From Saposhnikovia divaricata (lineage: Eukaryota > Streptophyta > Magnoliopsida > Apiales > Apiaceae): 64,000 nt of DNA. Location of the stretch: positions 50,513,881 to 50,577,880 of the forward strand of contig CM071597.1 in assembly GCA_036435485.1 (NCBI GenBank), written 5' to 3'. The notes beneath the pieces are model-generated. The model did not search any database and was not told where the DNA came from. It saw only the letters and a list, made by a program, of their open reading frames with translations. A program made the position numbers and the translations under genes. Below, one piece after another: positions 48,343-60,029 of the stretch. How positions within the stretch are numbered: the first letter of the stretch is position 1; each line of letters opens with the position of its first letter.

Positions 48343-50008
48343 TGAAGGATTTTTATGCATATACAGAAGCGTGAATCACAAATTTTTACATATATATCAC
48401 ATATATACGCATACGATTCATTGATAAAAACGTAGAATCGATTTCTAACCTTTAAAAGCGATCCAAGGAGGCGTAGAGAGACTCCTATCAGTTGCTCCTC
48501 AGTATGTGAAGCACTCCACAAGTATCCACCAAGAAACTAGATCTAATTGAAGGACGAAAAAGGGTTGAGAGAAAAATAGGGTTGCCTCTGAATCTTACGT
48601 AAAAAACTTCTCACGCTAAAAAGGTTTGTAACATTATATTTATAGGGAAATATCTCAGCTGATATTTTCATTATAATCATCAACCCTTTTAATTAATTAA
48701 TCTCATTAATCAAGTAATCAATAATTAAAACTTTTTTAATCATTAATTCTTTTTCTAAACTCTTTAGAAAATAATTCTCTCACTTGATTTAATTTCTTAA
48801 ATTAAATCCTTAATTAATAATATTAAGAACTCTTCTTAATTATTTTATAATCAATTAAATCTTATTTAATTAATTATAAAATTGATAATAAATTATTTAT
48901 TTCATAAATAAATAATTACTAGCCATATTAATTAATTCCTCCACCAATAAATCAGTCTCTTTTATTGTGTGACCATGTTGGTTCAATATTAAGCCGGTAG
49001 TAGAAATAAATAATAATAAAACTATTTTATTATTATTTATATGAATTCTTCTAAATTCATTAAATATAATTAATTAAATAAATCATATTTATTCTACATC
49101 GTGAGGGATACTTCTCAGCATATCGCGACTATCCGGATAATATGAATTCACTGCTTAGAATACCTAGAACCTAGTCAGTGAATAGTTACCGTACAATTTA
49201 ATTCCTTCCACCCTACATACAAGGCATGAAACTCGTGTCAAGCCTATCAAATTTAATCATATGATTCCTTATTCATAATGCATAGTTCATATTAATGCAA
49301 ATTAGAAACCCATTTCTAATTTCATTCACTCTGGCCAGAGATTCCGGAACAAGCATAATAAGAATAACATAGGATATTCTCTTCCTTTACTGGAAGGGGT
49401 AGATCCTTTATTGACCGTTAATTATCTCCATACACAAATCTCTATGCCCAGAATAGACCTAATGGGTGTCCTTCAGACTAAGGACTAAACCAAAGCATAG
49501 TACATTATATACAAGATTACTCTAACGATCTCAAGTCTAAGGACACTTATACAACTATCACCTAGTGAACAACTATCGACACGTGAGTAAACTCCATTAG
49601 TTGTTCCAATGATCGAGTCATGTTCAGTTAACTTATTCTCTAATAAGCACCTACATACTAGCTATAGTGTCAGCACACAAATGCATATGAGAACAGACAT
49701 CCTTCCTAGGAAGCTAGCATAGTATGTACTGATCTTTACGGATTGACTAACTTCCAATTAGTTATTCTATGATCAGGAACAGTTTTAGTATAGTGTTATC
49801 ATTTTCTAGATCTCATTATTATAATCTCATTATAATTCTAGAAGCTTTACTCTAAACTATGGAACATCTGATTTAATACACTTTAAATAGATAAAGCCCG
49901 TATAATGACAAATATGTCTTTCACTAATAATCATAAAATCTACTAAGATTACAAGAAAGTTTATCCTAACTCATCATCCATGATTGGATCTAGGACACTT
50001 CTCTTTCA
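48343..50008 (-). repeat. Solo LTR, 1666 bp, with perfect target duplication
   Basis: It starts TGAAGGATTTTT and ends TCTCTTTCA (TG...CA, with inverted TGAARGA ends). It is flanked by GTAAA at 48338-48342 and 50009-50013. The neighbouring Helitron-like units have the unoccupied site (GTAAAATCGTTCAAATC at about 47508; GTAAAATCATCCAAATC at about 51035), which proves the insertion. The sequence CTATAAATATAATG on the minus strand near 48645 suggests the LTR points leftwards. No internal region remains, so the element was lost by LTR-LTR recombination. Confidence 0.9.
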
Positions 50009-50072
50009 GTAAAATCGTCCAAATCAAATTTTATGAATACAGAATAGAGCACAAATATTAAATTGAATGTGT

Positions 50073-50075
<3 letters not shown>

Positions 50076-50104
<29 letters not shown>
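50076..50104. repeat. (TA)n tract
   Basis: About 13 TA units lie inside the second Helitron-like unit, shortly before its 3' hairpin. The next unit has a longer one at the equivalent place (51106-51157). Confidence 0.9.
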
Positions 50105-50108
<4 letters not shown>

Positions 50109-51102
50109 TTTTTAACAACAATTTGATATGTAAATTAATAACATATGAATATTAAAAATGTTAATATAATTATAGATACTAGAAAAGGAGCCGTGCGTTG
50201 CACGGGTTATAAGCTAGTATTTAAAAGAAAAATTATAATCTAAAAAGGATATAATTAAAAAGGTTGTATTAGAATTAAATTTTAAAAAGAAATTATAATC
50301 TGAAAAGGATATAAAAGATTATATTATATTGGAATTGAATTTTATTTATTTATTAATATTAAAAAGAGTTTATATTTACTATTTAGGCTCTATCTCGAGA
50401 TATAGAAATCAAATTTGGATGATTTTACAGTCCACACGAAACTCATAAAATTATCTTTAATTTAATAATGATTTAACAATTATTATACAAATAAAAACAC
50501 TCAGAATCTCAAGAGAAAACATAATTACGAATTTTTACATTAATCCTATTTAGTGTAGAATACGTACATTAATAATCCTATTCAATATAGAAAACCTAAT
50601 TATATATGATTTAAATCATTGGCAAACACTTTTTCGGTATTTCAATATAAATACACTTTTTAGTTTACATGTTAAAATATTAAATATTTTTTATGCTCGA
50701 TCCAACATTTTTTATCTATTTATTTTAAGATCTAACAGTTCTTATTTATTTTATCGTACTAAGGATCAGACTACCAACTACCAAAGTTTTGGACAAAATC
50801 CCTCCTACCCTTATTATTAAAATTGTATTTGGTTGTTAGTACAACTATCTTCAAATAATAAGAAAGTTATTTTGATAAGCAAATCAAAATATAAGTAGAT
50901 TTCCTAAATAGAATAGAATTTTCAATATAAAAATCGTCAATTTCATCTCTCTTTTGTTTCTTGGTAATTTTAATTGAAGAAAATTGTTAAATTATCACTA
51001 TATTAAAGATTATTTTGTTAATTTCACGTAGACTGTAAAATCATCCAAATCAAGTTTTAAGAATTCAAGATAAAACACAGAATAAATTGAACGTGGTAAA
51101 AT

Positions 51103-51105
<3 letters not shown>

Positions 51106-51157
<52 letters not shown>
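51106..51157. repeat. (TA)n tract
   Basis: About 26 TA units sit at the position equivalent to 50076-50104, supporting that the two flanking segments are copies of one unit. Confidence 0.9.
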
Positions 51158-51159
<2 letters not shown>

Positions 51160-51364
51160 ATTTCATAACAACAATTTGATATGTAAACTAATAACAAATA
51201 AATAATAAAAAAACAATATACTAAATATTAAAAAAAGAATCGTGCGTTGCACGGGTTATAAGCTAGTATAGAATAATGTATATATACATTTTAATTTTTA
51301 GAAAAATTAAGAAAAACTGAGTGAGACACCTAGTCATGTGAATTACTTTAAAGATTATAACAGA

Positions 51365-51588
51365 TTAAGGGTATGTTTCGGAAAACTTTAAATAAGTTTT
51401 TATGGACTTATTTTCAAGTAAAAATTTCATATTTCGATATTTTTTTTATACAAGTATTTAATGTATGTCTGAAATTTTATAAGTTGCAAAAAAAAGTTAA
51501 CTTTTTTCAGAAAAAATTTAAGAATCTCTAACTTTGTCTTAAAATAAGTTGACTTATTCTGAAAATAAGTTCCCCAAACATCCCCTAA
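51365..51588. mobile_element. Fold-back MITE-like element
   Basis: Left end TTAAGGGTATGTTTCGG (51365-51381) pairs with the right end CCCCAAACATCCCCTAA (51572-51588). The interior is rich in AATAAGT words that can fold. The end type (purine-rich, GTTTGG) is common in hAT-like MITEs. No clear target duplication was read. Confidence 0.6.
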
Positions 51589-51616
51589 GTAAATAGCTGA
51601 AATTCGCCAAGATTTG

Positions 51617-51835
51617 GAGCCCGTTTGGCAATTCTTATTTATCAAAAATAAGTAATTTATTTCTGAAAAAAGTACATCAAACCATACTTTTTTCTGAAAT
51701 AAGTTACTTATTTTCTACATATAAAGAATACTAAACCCTTCCTAAATATTTAATTCTAAAAATTAGTATGTAAATGTGAATTTTTTTTTGAAATAAGTTC
51801 TTATTTTTTTTAAATAAGGAGAGCCAAACAAGCTC
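51617..51835. mobile_element. Second fold-back MITE-like element
   Basis: Left end GAGCCCGTTTGGC (51617 onward) is complementary to the right end GCCAAACAAGCTC (51823-51835) apart from two mismatches. Internal AATAAGTAACTTATT-type words fold further. It is probably related to, or of the same superfamily as, the element 29 bp to its left. Confidence 0.65.
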
Positions 51836-51878
51836 TTGAATTGTTCGCCACTATATTTATGTTCAAAATTTATATATA

Positions 51879-52227
51879 TTGATGGTTACTGAAGTCAGCC
51901 TAATGTAACAAGATGGTCACTGAACTGAAATTCGACTCAAATTGGTCACTAACTTGTACAAAGTGTACAATCCGTTAAGTTTTCTCAATTTTTTATTCAG
52001 ATTTTATCGATTTTAAACGAGAATTTAGTTGAACTTAGAGTTAAGTAACGATAGTTACACAAATACACGTTAGCCACATAGATAGTGTGTACCAGGTCAG
52101 TAAATTCGTCTAAAAAATTGAGACAAATTACCGAAATGTGCAATTGATACAAGTTAGTGACCAACTTGAGTCCAATTTCAGTTCAGTGACCATCTTGATA
52201 CATTAGGCTGATTTCAGTGACCATCAA
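51879..52227. mobile_element. MITE with long (about 80-bp) terminal inverted repeats
   Basis: The arm 51879-51960 (TTGATGGTTACTGAAGTCAG...) and the arm 52148-52227 (...CTGATTTCAGTGACCATCAA) are near-complements over about 80 bp. The interior of about 190 bp has no ORF. Long TIRs suggest Mutator-type derivation, but no 8-10-bp target duplication is visible. Confidence 0.75.
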
Positions 52228-52675
52228 GATAATTAACCATTTCTTTTTATTCAACCGGAAAGATCACTCCGGTTCAATTCATTTTTTCTACGAAAAAAGG
52301 ATTAGCTCAATTTGAATTGAAAAAATCAGCTTTTTCCAGTTAATTTAGAGCAATGATAAACTTTTTATTACGTTAAGAAATTTTTATTCTCATATGCATG
52401 ATGTGTATCTGTATATTTACTTTTGTTAGAGTAAGTCTAATAAACTTATTATTCATCTCTTAACTTGAAGTTTAAAAAATTGGAATAAAATAAGTGTTAT
52501 AACAATTTTTTAATGATTTTTTAAATTATCAATAAAATTAATTGATATAACATCTTCTTTTTTTAAGGATGCATTAATTTATACTTTATAATAAATTAGT
52601 ATATAGTCTATTTTTTCTTTCTCTCTCTTGAATATTGTATTTTCATTGATAGAATGTGACATTTTTTTTTAGTAA
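52228..52675. other. AT-rich spacer
   Basis: Nothing that I can support was found here. Confidence 0.5.
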
Positions 52676-54339
52676 TTTATACTATACTATTATAAGTCAA
52701 AGAGGGTATAATTGGTTGGTTGGTCGATCGGTTAATACCTTTTCAAAAAAATTGTTAACATCTTCCACAAAATAAAAAATAAAATAAAATGTATATAAAA
52801 TTTTATTTTACAAAAAATAAATCACATATTTTACTTAATAACAAATTCTTTTAGTTATACTCTAATGAATATTCAGTTACATATTCTTTCAGTTATACTT
52901 GAATTAAAATGACTATACTATACTATTATAAGCAAAACAGGGTATAATTGGTTGGTCGGTCGGGAAACACCTTCCCAAAAAATTTGTTAACATCTTCCAA
53001 AAAATAAAAAATAAAATAAAATGTACATAAAATTTTATTTCACGAAAAATAAACCACATATTTACTTAATAACAAACTCTTTTAGTTATCTCTAATCGAT
53101 ATTGAGTTACATACACTTTCAGTTATACTTGAATTAAAATATCTACATTATTATAAGCAAAACAGCTATAATTGGTTAGTTGGTCGGTCAGTTAACACCT
53201 TCACAAAAAGTTTTTTAACATCTTCACAAAATAAAAAATTAAATAAAATATATATAAAATTTTATTTTACAAAAAAAAAACATATGTTTTACTTAATAAC
53301 AAACTGTTTTAGTTATACTCCAATCAATATTGAGTTACATACTCTTTTAGCTATACTTCAATTAAAATATTAATAAAAACATTGGTGCATCCTTCCAAAA
53401 CATAAAAAATAAATTAAAATGCATATAAAATCGGGTACAATTGGTCGGTCGGTTAGCACCTTCCCAAAAAGTTTGTTAACACCTTCCAAAAAAATAAAAA
53501 ATAAAATGTATATAAAAATTTATTTTACATAAAATAAACCACATATATTACTTAATAACAAACTGTTTTAGTTATACTCCAATCAATATTGAGTTACATA
53601 CTCTTTCAGTTATACCTAAATTAAAATATTAATAAAAACATCCGTGCATTCTTCCAAAACTTAAAAAATACGAAAAAATATATATAAAATTTTATTTTAA
53701 AAAAAATAAACCACATACAGTTAAACCTCGATAAATGAATACGTTCGGGACCAGAAAATTTTATTCATTAATCGAGATTATTCATTTATCGAGGTCAAAA
53801 ATACACTATCTCTACTATGTCGGGACCGGAAAAATTTATTCATTTGATGAGATTATTCGTTATCGAATATTCATTTATCGAGGTTCTACTGTATTTTACT
53901 TTTAACAAACTCTTTTAGTTATACTTCAATCAATATTCAATTACATACTCTTTCAGTTATACTTGAATTAAAATATTAATAAAAATATCCATGTATCACA
54001 CGAGTTATAAGTTATATAGTTAAAAATTACATAATATCTTAAAAACACTTACAATTTAGAAAATTTTGTATAAAAATCGAAAAAAAGGTCTACATGATTA
54101 GATAAATTTCACTCTTTATACTAAATAAAAGTTTTAAAAAGATGCTTTTACGTAATATTTTTATATATAGGTATGCGTTTTAAAGTAACAATTAAAATAA
54201 ATAATTACGATAATATTTATATTCATGAGATTTATAAAAATTTATTTTATTAATAAAAGTATATATACAACTTAAAATTTTAAATAAATATACCTAAACA
54301 ATTTATAAGCAATCGTGTTTCGCACGGGTTATAGTCTAG
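52676..54339 (+). mobile_element. Helitron-like element with tandem about 230-bp repeats
   Basis: A left part TATACTATACTATTATAAG precedes GGTATAATTGGTTGGT and a TCGG-rich word. The 3' end at 54314-54339 shows the hairpin CGTGTTTCGCACG, then GGTTATAGT and CTAG|T. Between them a unit (TAATTGGTTGGTCGG... CTTCCCAAAAAGTTTGTTAA... TACTTAATAACAAACTC... GAGTTACATACTCTTTCAG) repeats about five times at a period of 225-280 bp, starting near 52700, 52930, 53160, 53430 and 53640. No coding sequence. The 5' end lacks a perfect TC start, so the boundary is provisional. Confidence 0.6.
53718..53891. mobile_element. pogo/Emigrant-type MITE
   Basis: Its 174 bp runs from CAGTTAAACCTCGATAAATG to its inverted complement ending TATCGAGGTTCTACTG, flanked by TA on both sides (53716-53717, 53892-53893). 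These ends match the pogo-like MITE type known in plants (Emigrant/Lemi1), recalled from memory. The sister repeats of the surrounding array lack it (CCACATATTTTACTTAATAAC), giving an empty site. Confidence 0.9.
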
Positions 54340-54873
54340 TAAAATATTAAAAGAGGAATGAATATAAATAAAATTATTGAGGATAAATTATTAAAAATTA
54401 AATTTTTTTATATTATATTTAAAAAATGAGTTAGAAAATAGTCGGAATAGTTCTTATACTGCAAAATATGTTTTTCATTCATCAATATGAAATTAATATA
54501 ATGGACTATAATATTAATATAATAGACTTTGCATGACTTGGAATCAATGAGTTCATGTGCGTTATTATCGAGCTTGGAAGGTTGAATAAATAAAATTTTC
54601 TAACGGAAATTTAAATTAGAAATGCTCTGTCGTGCTATCACAAATAGACATGACCAATTCTTTCTGAAATGAGAAATTGTTTAAGTGTATGTAAATAATA
54701 CGTGTATGATGTTAACAAATTTTATAGCATTTTTTAGTTTTTAAATGAGTTAGAACATTTATGGCATACTACAAAATTACAAATGGTCTACATACGTGTT
54801 ATATGCACATCATGGATGTATACGTGTTTTTGAATTAATGAATGTACTGGTTGGGTTTTCCTTCATATAAACT
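54340..54873. other. Spacer between the Helitron-like array and the Copia 3' end
   Basis: The 3' LTR of the Copia element to the right would be expected around here but was not found. The sequence has no ORF. Either the LTR was deleted or it is too diverged to see. Confidence 0.5.
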
Positions 54874-57800
54874 TTAGTTTTTCTTGGGCTTTAATCCCAT
54901 TCCTTCCGATGTCTTTTCAACTTGATCTCTATTTAACCCTTTGGTTAATGGATCCGCAATATTATCTTTTGACTTCACATAGTCAACTGAGATAACACTT
55001 GTTGAGATCAGTTGTCTAATGGAATTATGTCGACGACGTATGTGTCTCGACTTACCATTATAGATAATATTTTCCGCGTTACCCAAAGCTGCCTGATTAT
55101 CACAATATATACATATTGGAGGCACGGGTGTTGGCCATTCTGGAATATCTTCCAAGAAATAACGTAGCCATTCCGCTTCTTCACTACAAACGTCCAAAGC
55201 TATAAATTCAGCTTGCATTGTAGATTTTGTGACTACAGTCTGTTTTGAGGATTTTCACGAAACAGCTGCACCACCGAGAGTGAACAGGTATCCACTCGTA
55301 CCTTTTGAGGCTTTGATATCCGCAATCCAACTTGCATCGGTATATCCCTCAATAACTGCTGGATCTCTCGTATAGTTCAGTCCATATTCACGAGTATATC
55401 GTAAGTACCGAAGTACTCTTACTATTGCATTCCAATGTTGAGTGCCAGGATTCTTCGTGAACCGACTTAGAGTGCTTATAGCATACGCAATATCAGGTCT
55501 TGTACAATTCATCAAGTACATTAGACTGCCTATCGCTCTAGCGTATTCATTTTGAGATACACTATCACCTTTATTCTTAGACAAGTGTTGACTTATATCA
55601 ATAGGTGTTTTTGCCATCGCAATATCACCGTTACTAAATTTGTCTAGAATTTTATCCACATAATGAGATTGACTCATTGTGAGTCCATTTGGTGTTCGTG
55701 TAATTTTAATTCCTAAAATCACCTCAGCCAATCCAATGTCTTTCATGTCAAACCTTGAGTTTAACATGTCTTTGGTAGACTTTACCATTCTATCGTTGCT
55801 CCCTATAATTAATATATCATCGACATACAAACACATAATGACGTAGCCATCATTTGTAGTTTTGACATATATACATTTGTCGCACTCATTGATTTTGAAT
55901 CCATTTATCTTCATGATCCTATCAAATTTTTCGTGCCAATCTCGCGGAGCTTGTTTAAGTCCATACATAGACTTTACCAATTTACAGACTTTCCTTTTAT
56001 CCATTGATTCAAAACCCTCAGGTTGATCTATATAGATTTCTTCTTCGAGATCTCCATTTAGGAAAGCCGTTTTTACATCCATTTGATGTACCTCTAGATT
56101 TCGCAATGAAGCAATTGCTAAAATCATCCTTATCGACGTCATTCTCGATACTGGAGAATATGTGTCGAAATAATCATAGCCTTTCTTTTGTTTGTAACCT
56201 TTGATTACAAGTCTGGCTTTGTACTTATCAATTGTTCCATCCGTTTTCATTTTTCGTTTAAAAATCCACTTGGACCCTAGAGTTTTACATCCAGGTGGTA
56301 AATCAACCAAATTCCAAGTATGATTTTGCATGATAGAACTTATTTCACTCCTTATGGCTTCTTTCCATAATGGACCCTCAGTAGAGCTCATGGCTTCTTT
56401 ATATGACTGTGGCTCAGCATCAATCATATACATATAAAAATCCGATCCAAACAAATTTTCCGTTCTAGCCCGTTTGCTTCGTCGCAACTCAGTATGGCTA
56501 TCTTCAATGTCCTCATCTTCTGAATCATTGTCATCATCATTATCATCTTCCATATCATCCAATTTTCTCTTAGACTCAGACGGTCCACCCTCATTGGATT
56601 TACGTGGAAACACTTGCTCAAAGAATGACGCATTCCTAGATTCCATTATCGTATTCTCGTGAATGTCTGGGTTTTTGGACTTATACACAAGGAATCGATA
56701 AGTAGTGCTATTCTCTGTATAGCCAATGAAAATACAATCCACCGTTTTTGGACCTATCTTCATTCTTTTAGGTAATGGTGACATCACCTTTGCGAGACAC
56801 CCCCACACTTTCAAGTATTTGTATGAAAATGCTTTGTGTTTCCACAATTCGTAAGGAGTCTTTTCTTCCTTCTTTTTAGGGATCCTATTCAAGATATAAT
56901 TAGCTGACAAAATAGCTTCACCCCACATGTTCTGTGGTAATCCAGAACTTATTAACATTGCATTCATCATTTCCTTAAGAGTACGGTTTTTACGTTCCGC
57001 CACTCCATTGGATTGAGGAGAATAAGGTGGAGTAACCTCATGAATGATTCCATGTTTTGCACAGAACTCACCAAAAGGTTGAACATATTCACCACCACGA
57101 TCACTTCGGATCACCTTAATTTCCTCGTTAAGCTGTTTTTCAGCTTCTTGCTTATAGAGGATAAATTTCTCTATAGCTTCATCTTTACTTTTTAACAAGT
57201 AAACATGACAATACTTAGTACTATCATCTATGAAAGTAATGAAGTATTTGTTCCCACCTCTCGTTTGAGCAAATTTTAGGTCACATATGTCACTATGAAT
57301 TAACTCAAGAGGTTTTGTGTTTCTATCAACTGTGTGAAATGATGATCTTGTCAACTTAGCTTCTACACAAGTTTCGCACTTATGTTTGGAATCAATATCA
57401 AATGTAGGTATGTGATTCAAGTTAATTAGTCTACGTATAGAATCATAATTAACGTGACCTAGTCTACCATGCCATAAATTGGAAGACTCAAGCATATAAA
57501 CAGAAGAAGTGGACATTTTATTAATATCAACATTAGGCTTCATAGCCATTACATTCATCTTCCACATGCCTTCCTTCACATATCCCTTCCCAACATAAAC
57601 ACCATTCTTGGAGAGTGCAATTTTCTGAGATTCAAGCACCATCTTGAATCCATGCACGCTCAATAGTGTTCCTGAGATCAGATTCCTTCGAATGTCTGGC
57701 ACATACAGCACATTCTGTAGTTTGACACTTTTCCCGGATGTCATCTTCAAGTACACAGTTCCATGCCCCTTTATTTCAGAGGTCGCTGAGTTGCCCATAT

Positions 57801-58899
57801 AGACCTTCTCCCCATTTTCCACCTCAGTTAGGCTGGAGAATGCAGACTTGTTAGCACAAACATGTCTTGTAGCTCCGGAATCAAGCCACCACTCATTTGG
57901 ATTAGTATCCATCATATTGATCTCAGAGATCATTGCACAAAGGTCTAAGTCATTGACCTCTTGGGATAGTGCTTCAACATTGTTGACTTCTTTCCCTTTC
58001 TTCTTAGGTAATCTACACTCAGAGGATTTGTGCCCCATCTTGTTGCAGTTAAAACACTTTCCTTGGAATCTTGGTTTCTTCGAAATTCCGCCTTTTGGTC
58101 CCATCTTGGACGAAGGCTTAGGTTTCTTTCCCTTGGGGTCTTTTTCGTGCTCCACCCAGTTGGCCCTGACAGCTGATACGTTTGAGGACCGTTTTTCAGC
58201 TCCTCTGTTGTCTTCTTCAATGCGAAGCCTTCGAATGAGATCTTCAACACTCATCTCCTTTCGCTTATGTTTAAGGTAGTTCTTGAAATCCGTCCATGCA
58301 GGAGGTAGCTTCTCTATTATGACAGCTACTTGGAAGGATTCAATCAAGAGCATTCCTTCAGCATTTAATTCATGAAGTATAAGCTGAAATTGTTGCACTT
58401 GGCTTATCACAGGTTTTGAGTCCACCATCTTGAAGTTCAAGAATTGACCCACTAAGTATTTCTTGGCCCCAGCATCTTCGACCTTATACTTGTGTTCTAA
58501 AGATTCCCACAGATCCTTAGACGTTTTCTTTACACTATACACATTGTACAGTGAGTCAGATAAGCCATTCAGAATGTAATTCCTACATAGGAATTCCGCA
58601 TGTTTCCATGCATCAACAGCACTCTGAGTTTGCGCATCAATTTCATCCTCTCCGATAGTGGGAGGATCCTCCTTCAAGAATCTCGCAAGATTCAATGTTG
58701 TCAAGTAAAACAACATTTTCTGTTGCCACGTTTTAAAATTCACACCAATGAATTTTTCTGGTTGCACATTGTGATTCACAGGAACCACAGGAACCGTTAC
58801 ATCCAAAGGACGATCCTTTGAAATGTGATCTTTAGAAGATTGACTAGGAGTTCGAGGAGTTTGTGATTCACCGTTTCCTCCTTCTGCAATAAGTTCCAT
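54874..58899 (-). pseudogene. Copia gag-pol polyprotein with one in-frame TGA
   Basis: A frame of 1342 codons reads leftwards from the ATG at 58899 to the stop at 54874, broken only by TGA at 55255-55257 (where TGG, in W-K-S-S-K-Q, is usual). Order: Gag, CCHC knuckle (C-F-N-C-N-K-M-G-H-K-S-S-E-C), protease (W-L-D-S-G-A-T-R-H-V), pre-integrase (H-G-R-L-G-H-V), integrase (D-S-T-K-Y-C-H-V-Y, R-S-D-R-G-G-E-Y), an acidic linker, RT (Y-V-D-D-I-L-I-I), RNase H (A-E-F-I-A-L, D-N-Q-A-A). The TGA removes about the last 127 residues, essential for RNase H. It belongs to a different family from the 38-46-kb Copia element. Confidence 0.93.
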
Positions 58900-59821
58900 T
58901 TTTTTTTTCCCGATAAAATCTATACCAAAATAATTTAACCGTTAGTACGAGATTTGAATAAATAGTTAATACTAAATATAATTAATACGATTTAATACTA
59001 ACAATTTTCGGAACAAACATCACATATATTATTGGTACTGAAAGAACATGTATTAACATGTATTAAAACAACAGCATGTACCGAAATAAGAGACATGTTA
59101 AGTACATTAACATTATTTAACTAACTTGAATAGTATAAGCATGCATGGTAAACAAACAAAAGACATGTTATCAATTGTCAAATAATTAGCAATAAGCACG
59201 AAGCACTTCCTGTTCTTCACGAGTCATCTTTCTCCGAAACTAATAAACTAATCTGCTTTAAGATGTTAGAAATAGTGTACGAAAAAATTGAATTAAATCA
59301 ATAATTTAAAGAACAAGAATTATTATAAATATATTTTGATACCTATACCAAAATAATTTACGGGGAAAGTCGAGTCACGCAAACCGCGCTTTCCTTAAAG
59401 CAGATTAGTTCCCTCTACCGGTGCGAGGATACGTTGAACTATCTCTTCCCAGGATAAAACGACTACTAATATTCGATAGCACCTATTCGAATATTTTCTA
59501 CGAACTTGAAACAATATTTCGAACTTTACCACCAAACTCTATAACTCTTTCTTAGATGTTTGTATTGGTTGAATGTTGTGTTGTTGGGTTTTTAGTTATG
59601 TTTAATGAGAGCAAACTTGAAGCTATTTATACACATTCTGCCGCATGCCAAGTGAGGAAAACAATAGCCATGCAAGAGTTAAAAATTAAGGTGTGCCGCA
59701 CGCCAAAACAAAACTAGCAAGCCATTTGGAGAAAAATATGTATTGTCTCCTACTTGCTATTTTGACCCCTACAAGTCTCATAGGATGCATTAATCTGATC
59801 ATATTTGATCATTTTCCAACA
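58900..59821 (-). repeat. Probable 5' LTR and leader of the minus-strand Copia element
   Basis: On the minus strand TGTTGGAAAATG at 59821 fits an LTR start, a TATA box (TATAAATA) is at 59631-59624, and an A/C-rich leader (AAACCCAACAACACAAC) follows. The junction of LTR and leader could not be fixed. The word AAATTATTTTGGTATAG occurs twice (about 59362-59346 and 58937-58921), and neither copy is a standard primer site. No matching 3' LTR was found to the left of 54874. Confidence 0.5.
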
Positions 59822-60029
59822 AAAAAGTACTAGATCACACACTATATTTAAATATTTAAATGATAATGTTCTTCTTGTAATCGAACCCGAATAACTCAAT
59901 AATTTTAATATACTTATTATCATCGATGCGGGATAATTTAACAATTTAATAATTTCTTCCACTTTAACACATTTGGCTTGACGAAATTAAATTACATCAG
60001 TGTAATCAGGATAATTCATAAACAACGTA

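Larger units (their letters stand above)
46560..51266 (+). mobile_element. Tandem Helitron-like units with two successive 3' termini
   Basis: The two 3' ends look alike. At 50191-50217, CCGTGCGTTGCACGG is followed by GTTATAAG and CTAG|T. At 51241-51266, CGTGCGTTGCACG is followed by GGTTATAAG and CTAG|T. A short hairpin 8-10 bases before CTRR, with a following T, is the Helitron 3' signature. Upstream, units of about 0.8-1.0 kb repeat three times (marker CTCTATCTYGAGATCT near 46868, 47690 and 50387; marker GTTAGTAGAACTATC near 47320, 48137 and 50838), the second split by a solo LTR. No Rep/helicase gene is present, so the units are non-autonomous. The 5' boundary is not certain. Confidence 0.65.

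Noticed and set aside
48321..48521. Minus-strand 66-codon frame
   Set aside because: It crosses the edge of the solo LTR and its flank, so it cannot be an old gene.
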